9,487 nt of DNA from DATLGD01 sp035540755. GTDB taxonomy: Bacteria; Actinomycetota; Actinomycetes; Mycobacteriales; SCTD01. The stretch's first letter is position 1; every line of letters begins with the position of its first letter. The stretch spans positions 1 through 9,487 of the forward strand of contig DATLGD010000107.1 of NCBI GenBank assembly GCA_035540755.1, read 5' to 3'. The position numbers and the translations under genes were made by a program. The notes under the pieces are model-generated. The model made no database searches. It worked only from the letters and a program-made list of their open reading frames with translations, and was not told the origin of the DNA. Shown here piece after piece: positions 1 through 6,068 of this stretch.

Positions 1-46
1 GCTCGACGCCCGCGAGGCCGACGACGACGGGCCGCCCCGTGGGTAG
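1..46 (+). pseudogene. Duplicate 3' end of the small membrane protein gene (inverted copy)
   Basis: Reading plus-strand codons from base 2 gives LDAREADDDGPPRG and a TAG stop at 44-46, identical to the C-terminus of the minus-strand protein at 63-389. Base 1 fits as the last base of the preceding Trp codon. If the palindrome is real, this is the end of a second, convergent copy of that gene. If it is an assembly artefact, no gene exists here. The window edge prevents a decision. Confidence 0.35.
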
Positions 47-63
47 GGCCCGCCGGCGGGCCC
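46..63. terminator. Possible GC-rich terminator stem after the small membrane protein gene
   Basis: GGGCCCGCCGGCGGGCCC is an 18-bp self-complementary sequence directly at the stop codon of the minus-strand gene 63-389. It could act as a strong stem in the transcript end, as actinobacterial terminators often lack a U-tract. It has no loop of its own, and it is the centre of the suspicious 108-bp palindrome, so its right or left half may not be genuine. Confidence 0.25.
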
Positions 64-389
64 TACCCACGGGGCGGCCCGTCGTCGTCGGCCTCGCGGG
101 CGTCGAGCCACGACTGGTAGGCCAGCCGCCGCCGCAGGGCGATCGCCTCGCGCACCGGGCGCATCAGCGGCCGCACGACGGCGACGTAGATGAGCGCGGC
201 CGCGACGAGGGCGTACAGCGGGCCGCGCAGGCCGACGGCGTCGAGGACGACGACGGCGCCGACCCAGGCCAGCAGGGTGAGCACGCCGGTGACCAGCACC
301 CGTCGCCGGAGGGCGACGACGTCCGGGGTGCCGGGGTGGAGGTCCTCGTCGGGGTGCAGGTCGTCCGGGCGGGAGCTGTCGGGAGGCAT
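63..389 (-). CDS. Small two-helix membrane protein, unknown function
   Basis: The 108-residue protein starts at ATG 389. It has an acidic, proline-containing N-terminus (1-25), a basic RRR (28-30), two hydrophobic helices at about 31-49 and 57-76, and a charged C-terminus ending in DDDGPPRG. The basic residues flanking both helices suggest a hairpin with both ends in the cytoplasm. The start is supported by a strong SD, GGAGG (complement of 397-401), 7 bases upstream. This SD lies inside the last codons of the ATPase gene, whose stop is only 3 bases before this ATG, so the two are very probably cotranscribed and translationally coupled. I do not recognise the family. A link to the ATPase as a membrane partner is inference. 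The 3' end is duplicated in inverted form at 1-46. Confidence 0.8.
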   Translation of the reverse strand: MPPDSSRPDDLHPDEDLHPGTPDVVALRRRVLVTGVLTLLAWVGAVVVLDAVGLRGPLYALVAAALIYVAVVRPLMRPVREAIALRRRLAYQSWLDAREADDDGPPRG

Positions 390-392
390 GCG

Positions 393-1841
393 TCAGCCTC
401 CGTAGACCGTGCGGCCGTCGACCTCGTCCTTGGCCAGCCGCCGGTGCAGGTGCAGGCCCTCGAGGGCCAGCTCGAGCGCCGCCGCGGCCAGCGCCGGCGA
501 CTCCTCCTCGACCCTGAGCCGCTGCAGCAGCGCGGCGAGCCCGGGCACCGGCCCGAGACCGGCGAGCAGGTCCGTGGCGGCGACGAGGTCGCCGGACTCG
601 ACGGTGGCGCCCTCGGCGAACCGGCCCTGCAGACCGGACAGGTCCAGCCCCGACAGGTGCGCGCGGAAGGTGTCGGCGACGGCGCGCCGCAGCAGGTGGT
701 GCAGCACCTCGAGCTCGCGCCCCTCCTCGGCGGCTTCGAACTCGACCTTGCCGCGCGAGGCGGCGACGACGCCGGGCAGGTCGCACACCCGGGCCACGGC
801 CTGCGGCTCGCCGGTGACGGCCTGGCGCCGCAGCGCCGAGGCGGCGAGGGTCTCAGCCGCCGCGACGGCGAACCGGGCGCTGACCCCGGAGCGGGCGTCG
901 ACCTGCGACGACTCGCGCACCAGCCGGGTCCAGCGGGCGACGATCTCGAGCAGGTGGTCGGGCACGGTGACCGCGCCTAGGGCGTCGTCGCCGTCCCACG
1001 TGGTGACCGCCTCCTGCCGGACGACGTCGATCTCGTGCTCGAGCGAGAGCGGGTAGTGCGTGCGCACCTCGGCGCCGAACCGGTCCTTGAGCGGGGTGAT
1101 GATGCGGCCGCGGTTGGTGTAGTCCTCCGGGTTCGCGCTCGCGACGAGCAGCAGGTCGAGCGGCAGGCGCAGGGTGTAGCCGCGCACCTGGATGTCGCGC
1201 TCCTCGAGCACGTTGAGCAGGGAGACCTGGATCCGCTCGGCGAGGTCGGGCAGCTCGTTGACGCTGAAGATGCCGTGGTTGGTGCGCGGCACGAGCCCGA
1301 AGTGCACGGTCTCCGGGTCGCCGAGGGTGCGCCCCTCCGCGACCTTCACCGGATCGACGTCGCCGATGAGGTCGCCGACGCTCGTGTCCGGCGTCGCCAG
1401 CTTCTCGCCGTAGCGCTCGCTGCGGTGCTTCCACGCCACCGGCGTCGCGTCGCCCTGCTCGCCGACCAGGCGGGTGCAGCGGGTGCACACCGGCGCGTAC
1501 GGGTGGTCGTTGATCTCGCACCCGGCGACGACCGGCGTCCACTCGTCGAGCAGGCCGACGAGGGTGCGGATGAGCCGGGTCTTGCCCTGGCCGCGCTCGC
1601 CGAGCAGCACGAGGTCGTGGCCGGCGAGCAGGGCCCGCTCGACCTGCGGCAGCACGGTGTCGTCGAAGCCGAGGATGCCCGGGAAGGCGGGCTCGCCGGA
1701 GCGCAGGCGGGCGAGCAGGTTCGAGCGGACCTCGTCCTTGACCGGCGCCTGCCGATGCCCGGACGCGCGCAGGTCCCCGAGTGTCCTGGGGGAGGGAGGC
1801 TCGGACGGGCCGGGGGCGTCGGTCTCGGGGAGGGCCGTCAC
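393..1841 (-). CDS. MoxR/magnesium-chelatase-I-like AAA+ ATPase
   Basis: With the GTG start at 1841 the protein has 482 residues. It shows Walker A GERGQGKT (81-88), a Walker B-like segment GIFSVNELPDL (190-200) with Asn-Glu in place of Asp-Glu, sensor-1 ASANPEDYTNRGR (234-246) and a candidate arginine finger R254 in TPLKDRFG. C108, C119 and C122 form a C-x10-C-x2-C cluster between Walker A and Walker B. It resembles the 'magnesium chelatase' ATPases such as mycobacterial Rv0958, which normally pair with a von Willebrand A-domain protein and are not shown to make chlorophyll. No such partner lies in the window; the next gene is a 108-residue membrane protein, and a VWA gene could lie beyond base 1. 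The frame stays open to 1940, but the extra 33 residues are low-complexity and run into the palindromic spacer, so 1841 is preferred. Confidence 0.88.
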   Translation of the reverse strand: MTALPETDAPGPSEPPSPRTLGDLRASGHRQAPVKDEVRSNLLARLRSGEPAFPGILGFDDTVLPQVERALLAGHDLVLLGERGQGKTRLIRTLVGLLDEWTPVVAGCEINDHPYAPVCTRCTRLVGEQGDATPVAWKHRSERYGEKLATPDTSVGDLIGDVDPVKVAEGRTLGDPETVHFGLVPRTNHGIFSVNELPDLAERIQVSLLNVLEERDIQVRGYTLRLPLDLLLVASANPEDYTNRGRIITPLKDRFGAEVRTHYPLSLEHEIDVVRQEAVTTWDGDDALGAVTVPDHLLEIVARWTRLVRESSQVDARSGVSARFAVAAAETLAASALRRQAVTGEPQAVARVCDLPGVVAASRGKVEFEAAEEGRELEVLHHLLRRAVADTFRAHLSGLDLSGLQGRFAEGATVESGDLVAATDLLAGLGPVPGLAALLQRLRVEEESPALAAAALELALEGLHLHRRLAKDEVDGRTVYGG

Positions 1842-1848
1842 CCGCGCC

Positions 1849-1854
1849 ACGCTA
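1849..1854 (-). promoter_or_regulatory. Candidate -10 element for leaderless ATPase transcript
   Basis: On the minus strand TAGCGT fits the actinobacterial -10 pattern TAnnnT and ends 7 bases before the GTG at 1841. This spacing is typical of leaderless transcripts. No SD precedes that GTG, which agrees with a leaderless start. I see no convincing -35 hexamer, so this rests on the -10 and spacing alone. Confidence 0.35.
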
Positions 1855-1892
1855 CGTCCGCCTCCCCGCCCGCGCACCCCCTTGCACCCAGT

Positions 1893-2003
1893 TGCGTCCG
1901 CTCGCGCGGGCCGGCCCCGTGTGCCAGGACGCGGACGCAAGCCCCTGCCCCCTCGCTGCGTCCGCGTCCTGGCACATCGCCCGCGCGCCGCCGCGCGGAC
2001 GCA
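1893..2003. repeat. Nested dyad-symmetric element in the divergent spacer
   Basis: The inner part is a perfect inverted repeat with 20-bp arms, TGTGCCAGGACGCGGACGCA at 1920-1939 and its complement at 1957-1976, around a 17-base loop. The 9-mer TGCGTCCGC / GCGGACGCA occurs four times: 1893-1901, 1931-1939, 1957-1965 and 1995-2003. All four are arranged symmetrically about the same centre (base 1948), with 38 bases between starts on each side. It lies between the divergent ATPase and FIST genes, so it cannot be a simple 3'-end terminator for either. It could be an operator for a multimeric regulator, a cruciform-forming site or a REP-like dispersed palindrome. The symmetry is directly visible; the function is unknown. 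Confidence 0.85.
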
Positions 2004-2020
2004 GCGGGCAGGATGGGCGG

Positions 2021-3190
2021 GTGTCGCGCTTCGGGGACGGACTGGCCACCGGTGCCGACCTGCTCGCCGCGGCCGACGCCGCCACCGACGCCGCGCTCGC
2101 GCCGCTCGGCGGCCGCGTCCCCGACCTCGTCTGCGCCTTCGTCAGCGGAGCCGACCCGGACGCCGCCGGGGAGGCCGGGCGGCAGGTGGCGCAGCGGTCA
2201 CAGGCCACGGCGATGATCGGCTGCAGCGCCGGCGGGGTCATCGCCGGAGGGCACGGGCTCGAGGGCCGCAGCGCCGTCGCCGTCTGGGCTGCCGTGCTGC
2301 CCGGCGCCACGGTGCGCACCTTCCACCTCGAGGTCATGACCGGCGGGCCGACGGCGGCCGTCGTGGGCCTGCCGCAGCCCGGGGTGCCGGAGGACGAGGT
2401 CGCGCTGCTCCTGGCCGACCCGTGGAGCTTCCCGGCCGACGGCTTCGTGTCGCGGGCCAACGACGCGGTCCCCGGACTGCAGATCGTCGGCGGACTGGCC
2501 GCCGGCGGGAGCACCGCCGGGTCGACCCGCCTGTTCGTCGACGGGCGCGTGGTCGAGCGGGGCGCCGTCGGTGCGCTGGTCGCGGGCACGGGGGCGACGG
2601 CGGTCGTGAGCCAAGGCTGCCGCCCGATCGGCCCGGCGATGACGGTGACGGCGTCGGCCGGCAACGTCGTGCGCGGCCTGGCCGGCATGCGCGCCGTCGA
2701 CAAGGTGGAGCAGGTCCTGGCCGAGCTGCCGCCCCACGACCAGGCGCTGGCCTCGTCGGGCCTGCAGCTCGGCATCGCCATGGACGAGTACGCCGAAGAC
2801 CTCGACTACGTGGTGCGCGGCGTCGTCGGCGTCGAGCGGGACAGCGGCGGCGTCGTCGTCGGCGACCTGGTGCCGGTCGGCCGCACGGTCCGGCTGCAGG
2901 TGCGTGACGCCGACGCCGCCGACGCCGACCTGCGCGCGCTGCTCGCGCGCTACCGCGCCGCCACCCGCGATGCCCCGGCCGGCGGCGCACTGCTGTTCTC
3001 CTGCAACGGCCGCGGCGCGCACCTGTTCGGCAGCTCCCAGGGTGGCGCCGACCACGACGCGGCGCTCGTCCGAGAGCAGCTCGCTCCGCAGGGGGTCGCC
3101 GGCTTCTTCGCCGCCGGCGAGCTCGGCCCGGTCGGCGGGCGCAACCACCTGCACGCCTTCACCGCCTCGCTGCTCGCCTTCCCGGCCTGA
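2021..3190 (+). CDS. FIST N/C-domain sensory protein
   Basis: The 389-residue protein starts at GTG 2021, with AGGA at 2010-2013 seven bases upstream; the frame opens earlier, but only into the repeat-bearing spacer. The N-terminal half fits FIST_N, with a hydrophobic beta strand DLVCAFVSG and the GCSAGGVIAGG turn typical of the family. From about residue 205 the FIST_C domain follows, ending with FSCNGRG (326-332) and a glycine-rich GFFAAGELGPVGGRN segment. FIST domains are predicted ligand-sensing modules, often fused to or encoded near signalling proteins and thought to bind small molecules such as amino acids. Here the protein stands alone, with no transmembrane helix, kinase or GGDEF domain, so it is probably cytosolic. 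The ROK kinase gene begins 12 bases after its stop, suggesting one transcript. The ligand cannot be told from sequence. Confidence 0.87.
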   Translation: MSRFGDGLATGADLLAAADAATDAALAPLGGRVPDLVCAFVSGADPDAAGEAGRQVAQRSQATAMIGCSAGGVIAGGHGLEGRSAVAVWAAVLPGATVRTFHLEVMTGGPTAAVVGLPQPGVPEDEVALLLADPWSFPADGFVSRANDAVPGLQIVGGLAAGGSTAGSTRLFVDGRVVERGAVGALVAGTGATAVVSQGCRPIGPAMTVTASAGNVVRGLAGMRAVDKVEQVLAELPPHDQALASSGLQLGIAMDEYAEDLDYVVRGVVGVERDSGGVVVGDLVPVGRTVRLQVRDADAADADLRALLARYRAATRDAPAGGALLFSCNGRGAHLFGSSQGGADHDAALVREQLAPQGVAGFFAAGELGPVGGRNHLHAFTASLLAFPA

Positions 3191-3202
3191 CCCGGCGGCC
3201 CC

Positions 3203-4141
3203 GTGCCCGTCCTCGCCCTCGACGTCGGCGGGACCAAGCTCGCCGCCGCCCTCGTCGACGACGACGGCGTGGTCCTGCGCTCGGCCCGCCGGACCACCCC
3301 GGCCGAGCCGTGGCCGGCCTGCCTGGCGCTGCTCGAGGAGGTGGCCGACGGCGTCGACGTCGACGGAGTGGGCGCCGGCTGCGGCGGCCCGATGCGCTGG
3401 CCGGACGGTGTCGTCTCGCCGCTGAACATGCCGTCCTGGACGGCGTTCCCGTTGCGCGAGCGGCTGAGCGCGCGCTGGCCCGGCCGCCCGGTGCGCGTGC
3501 ACAACGACGCCGTCTGCGCCGCCGTCGGCGAGCACTGGCGCGGCGCCGGCCAGGGGGAGCGGGACCTGCTCGGCGTCGTCGTCTCGACCGGTGTCGGTGC
3601 AGGTCTGGTGCTCGGCGGGCGGGTGCTCGACGGCGCGACCGGGAGCGCCGGGCACGTCGGGCACGTGGTCGTCGAGCCGGACGGGCCGGTCTGCGGCTGC
3701 GGCGGCCGGGGCTGCCTCGAGGCGATCGCCCGGGGCCCTGCGGTGGTCGCCTGGGCGCGTGAGCGCGGCTGCGCCGCCACCGACGGCCGCGAGCTGGCCG
3801 GGCTCGCCGCCGACGGGGACAGGGTGGCGGTGCAGGCGCTGGCCCGGGCCGGTCGCGCGCTCGGTGTCGCGTTCGCGAGCGCCGCGGCGCTGCTCGACCT
3901 GCGGCGAGTGGCCGTCGGCGGCGGGCTGTCGCAGGCCGGGCCGCCGCTGTGGACGCCGATGCGGGAGGCGGTGGCGCTCCACGCCCGGCTGCCCTTTCCC
4001 GAGCGGCTGAGCGTGGTGCCGGCCGGGCTCGGTCAGGAGGCGGGGCTGGTCGGGGCCGCGGCCCTCGTCCTCGCCGGCGACCGGTACTGGTCGCCGGGGG
4101 ATGACGGACCTCGCGCTGCGCGGGCTGCGGGCGGCTGCTAG
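3203..4141 (+). CDS. ROK-family sugar kinase (NanK/glucokinase-like)
   Basis: The 312-residue protein starts at GTG 3203. It has the N-terminal phosphate-binding DVGGTK (7-12), the GCGGP loop, HNDA with the likely catalytic base D102, STGVGAG, and the ROK zinc motif formed by H154 with C164, C166 and C171 (CGCGGRGCLE). ROK kinases use ATP to phosphorylate hexoses or N-acetyl-hexosamines in the cytosol. The segment AGHVGH (149-154) has His151 where typical glucokinases have Glu (GEIGH). His at that place is familiar from N-acetylmannosamine kinases, so glucose specificity should not be assumed. There is no N-terminal winged helix, so it is a kinase rather than a ROK repressor. The gene follows the FIST gene by 12 bases with no clear SD. 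The last 20 or so residues are low-complexity and lie outside the fold. Confidence 0.88.
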   Translation: MPVLALDVGGTKLAAALVDDDGVVLRSARRTTPAEPWPACLALLEEVADGVDVDGVGAGCGGPMRWPDGVVSPLNMPSWTAFPLRERLSARWPGRPVRVHNDAVCAAVGEHWRGAGQGERDLLGVVVSTGVGAGLVLGGRVLDGATGSAGHVGHVVVEPDGPVCGCGGRGCLEAIARGPAVVAWARERGCAATDGRELAGLAADGDRVAVQALARAGRALGVAFASAAALLDLRRVAVGGGLSQAGPPLWTPMREAVALHARLPFPERLSVVPAGLGQEAGLVGAAALVLAGDRYWSPGDDGPRAARAAGGC

Positions 4142-4177
4142 ACATTCGGCGACGCTCTCCCGAGAGGACCTGCCCGC

Positions 4178-4783
4178 GTGACCAGCGCTGCCCTTCCCGC
4201 CCGCCCTGTCCTGGCCGACCTCGTCCCGACCCGGCTGTTCCGCGGCACCCTCGCCCGCGACGCCGCGCTCGTCGGCGGCGCTGCGCTGCTGACGGCGCTC
4301 GCCGCGCAGATCTCCGTCCCGGTCCCGGGCTCACCGGTGCCGATCACCGGCCAGACCCTCGCGGTCGTGCTCACCGCCGCCGCGCTCGGCCCCGGCCGGG
4401 GCCTGCTCGGCCAGGCCCTGTACCTGCTGCTGGGCGCCGTCGGCCTGCCGTTCTACTCGGAGGCCTCGGGAGGGGTGGAGGTCATCGCCGGCGCCACCGG
4501 CGGGTACCTGCTCGGCTTCCTGCCGGCCGCCTACCTCATCGGCCTGGCCGCCCAGCACGGCCAGGACCGCAAGGTCCTGCGCGCGCTGCCGCTGTTCGTC
4601 GCCGGCCAGGCGGTCGTCTTCGCCATCGGCGTGCCGTGGCTGGCCGTCATGGCCGACCTGACGCCGGCGCAGGCGCTCGAGGCGGGCTTCTACCCGTTCA
4701 TCGTCGGCGGGCTGGTCAAGGCCGCGATCGCCGGCCTGCTGCTGCCGGCCGCGTGGCGGCGCTTCCTCCCGGGCGACCGCTGA
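4178..4783 (+). CDS. bioY: Biotin transporter substrate-binding component BioY
   Basis: The 201-residue integral membrane protein starts at GTG 4178, with SD AGAGGA at 4163-4168 nine bases upstream. About six hydrophobic helices can be placed near residues 29-46, 59-71, 73-91, 103-125, 136-158 and 173-193. The BioY core is clear: PITGQTLAVVL (55-65), ALGPGRG (69-75), YLLLGAVGLPFY (82-93) and a glycine-rich segment ending in TGGYLLGF (107-114). BioY is the S component of the ECF biotin transporter and binds biotin in the membrane. Transport by an ECF system uses an EcfT protein and ATPases. None is encoded nearby, so it either shares a module encoded elsewhere or works alone, as reported for some solitary BioY proteins. 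It lies 36 bases after the ROK gene. I see no biotin-regulator operator in that gap. Confidence 0.93.
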   Translation: MTSAALPARPVLADLVPTRLFRGTLARDAALVGGAALLTALAAQISVPVPGSPVPITGQTLAVVLTAAALGPGRGLLGQALYLLLGAVGLPFYSEASGGVEVIAGATGGYLLGFLPAAYLIGLAAQHGQDRKVLRALPLFVAGQAVVFAIGVPWLAVMADLTPAQALEAGFYPFIVGGLVKAAIAGLLLPAAWRRFLPGDR

Positions 4784-4798
4784 CCCAGGCGCTCCGCC

Positions 4799-4819
4799 CG
4801 CTGCGCACGTGAGGCAGCG
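4799..4819 (+). other. Small hairpin between bioY and ilvA
   Basis: CGCTGC (4799-4804) pairs with GCAGCG (4814-4819) across a 9-base loop. It could be a weak terminator for bioY or a leader structure for ilvA. There is no T-tract, and short GC stems are common by chance at this composition. A second possible stem, GGCGG (4821-4825) with CCGCC (4836-4840), directly abuts the ilvA start codon. Confidence 0.22.
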
Positions 4820-4840
4820 CGGCGGTGCGACACTGCCGCC

Positions 4841-6064
4841 GTGACCGCTCCCGCTCCGCCGCTGGTCGGCCTGGACGACGTCCGCGCCGCCGCCGAGCTG
4901 CTGCGCGGCGTCGCCCGCGAGACCCCGCTGCAGAACCTGCGCAGCCTGTCCGAGCAGGTCGGCGGACCGGTCGTGCTCAAGTGCGAGAACCTGCAGCGCA
5001 CCGGCTCGTTCAAGATCCGCGGCGCCTACACCCGCATCGCCCGGCTCACCGACGGCGAGCGGTCGCGCGGTGTCATCGCGGCCAGCGCCGGCAACCACGC
5101 GCAGGGCGTCGCCCTGGCGGCGCAGCTGCTCGGCGCGCGGGCCACCGTCTTCATGCCGCACGCCGCACCGATCCCCAAGGTCGCGGCCACCAGGGCCTAC
5201 GGGGCCGAGGTGCGGCACGTCGGGAGCACCGTCGACGAGGCGCTGCGCGCAGCGCTGCAGCACGCCGAGCAGACCGGCGCCGCCTTCATCCACCCGTTCG
5301 ACCATCCCGACGTCATCGCCGGACAGGGCACGGTGGGGCTCGAGCTGCTCGCGCAGCTGCCCGACGTCGGCACCGTGGTGGTGTGCACGGGGGGCGGCGG
5401 GCTGGTCGCCGGGATCGGTGTCGTCGTCAAGGCGCTCCGTCCGGACGTGCGCGTGGTGGCCGCCCAGGCCTCGGGGGCCGCGGCGTGGCCGGCGTCGCTC
5501 GACCAGGGCCGGCCGGTGGCGCTCGAGCAGATGACGACGATCGCCGACGGCATCGCGATCGGCCGTCCGGGCGAGACGACGTTCGCGCACGTGCGCGAGG
5601 TCGTTGACGACGTCGTGGTCGTCGACGACGACGCGCTGTCGCGGGCGATCGTGCACCTGCTGGAGCGCGCGAAGCTGGTCGTGGAGCCGGCCGGCGCCGC
5701 CGCCGTCGCCGCGATCATGGAGGCGCCGCACGCGTTCGAGGGGCCGGTGGCCGCGGTCGTCTCCGGCGGCAACATCGACCCGCTGCTGCTCGCCAAGGTC
5801 GTGCGGCACGGGTTGATCTCGGCCGGCCGGTTCCTGTCGCTGCGGGTGCGCATCCCCGACCGTCCCGGCGAGCTCGCGCGGCTGCTCGGGGTGCTCGGCG
5901 ACAGCGGTGCGAACGTCATCGACGTCGAGCACTCCCGCACCGGGCGCGGCCTGCACCTCGACGAGGTCCAGGTCGAGCTGCAGCTCGAGACCCGCAGCCG
6001 CGACCACGGCGACGACGTGCTGCAGCGCCTGGCCGCCGCCGGCTACGCCGTCTCGCCGGGCTAG
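4841..6064 (+). CDS. ilvA: Threonine ammonia-lyase with C-terminal ACT domain
   Basis: The 407-residue, PLP-dependent enzyme starts at GTG 4841. It converts L-threonine to 2-oxobutanoate and ammonia, the first committed step towards isoleucine. K58 in SFKIRGAYTR is the Schiff-base lysine; SAGNHAQGVA is the substrate loop; G184-G187 in TGGGGLVAG bind the PLP phosphate; EPAGAAAVAA lies near the end of the catalytic domain. Residues from about 331 form one ACT domain (RVRIPDRPGELARLLG), probably an allosteric amino-acid site. This is the medium form of about 400 residues, not the approximately 510-residue E. coli IlvA with a longer regulatory region. Whether it acts in biosynthesis or in threonine catabolism (tdcB-like) is not decided by sequence alone. 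No SD precedes the GTG. Its stop lies 4 bases from that of the convergent greA. Confidence 0.93.
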   Translation: MTAPAPPLVGLDDVRAAAELLRGVARETPLQNLRSLSEQVGGPVVLKCENLQRTGSFKIRGAYTRIARLTDGERSRGVIAASAGNHAQGVALAAQLLGARATVFMPHAAPIPKVAATRAYGAEVRHVGSTVDEALRAALQHAEQTGAAFIHPFDHPDVIAGQGTVGLELLAQLPDVGTVVVCTGGGGLVAGIGVVVKALRPDVRVVAAQASGAAAWPASLDQGRPVALEQMTTIADGIAIGRPGETTFAHVREVVDDVVVVDDDALSRAIVHLLERAKLVVEPAGAAAVAAIMEAPHAFEGPVAAVVSGGNIDPLLLAKVVRHGLISAGRFLSLRVRIPDRPGELARLLGVLGDSGANVIDVEHSRTGRGLHLDEVQVELQLETRSRDHGDDVLQRLAAAGYAVSPG

Positions 6065-6068
6065 ACGG

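Larger units (their letters stand above)
1..108. repeat. Perfect 108-bp palindrome (54-bp inverted arms, no spacer)
   Basis: Bases 1-54 are the exact reverse complement of bases 55-108; I checked every pair and found no mismatch. The right arm holds the last 14 codons plus stop of the minus-strand gene at 63-389, so the left arm encodes the same peptide end (LDAREADDDGPPRG then stop) on the plus strand. The centre (46-63) is a shorter GC-only palindrome. Perfect arms without a spacer that begin at the first base of the window suggest a fold-back or graph-loop artefact at a contig end. A true inverted duplication is possible if sequence continues to the left. The palindrome is seen directly; its origin is inference. 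Confidence 0.97.

Noticed and set aside
1842..1940. N-terminal extension of the ATPase by 33 codons
   Set aside because: It reads as Arg/Gly-rich low-complexity and its start lies inside the dyad-symmetric spacer. GTG 1841 has a -10-like hexamer at leaderless spacing.
1920..1976. The 20-bp inverted repeat as a transcription terminator
   Set aside because: It lies between divergent gene starts rather than at any gene end, and has no T-tract.
1893..2003. The nested palindrome as insertion sequence ends
   Set aside because: The space between the arms is 17 bases with no transposase, and I could see no target-site duplication flanking it.
2198..3982. Long minus-strand open frame (594 codons) opposite the FIST and ROK genes
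   Set aside because: No motif or SD was seen, and it overlaps two clear protein families on the other strand; it is a composition shadow.
4331..6007. Long minus-strand open frame (558 codons) opposite bioY and ilvA
   Set aside because: It is Arg/Gly/Asp-rich low-complexity with no recognisable domain, and it lies wholly opposite well-identified genes; GC-rich codon bias opens such antisense frames.
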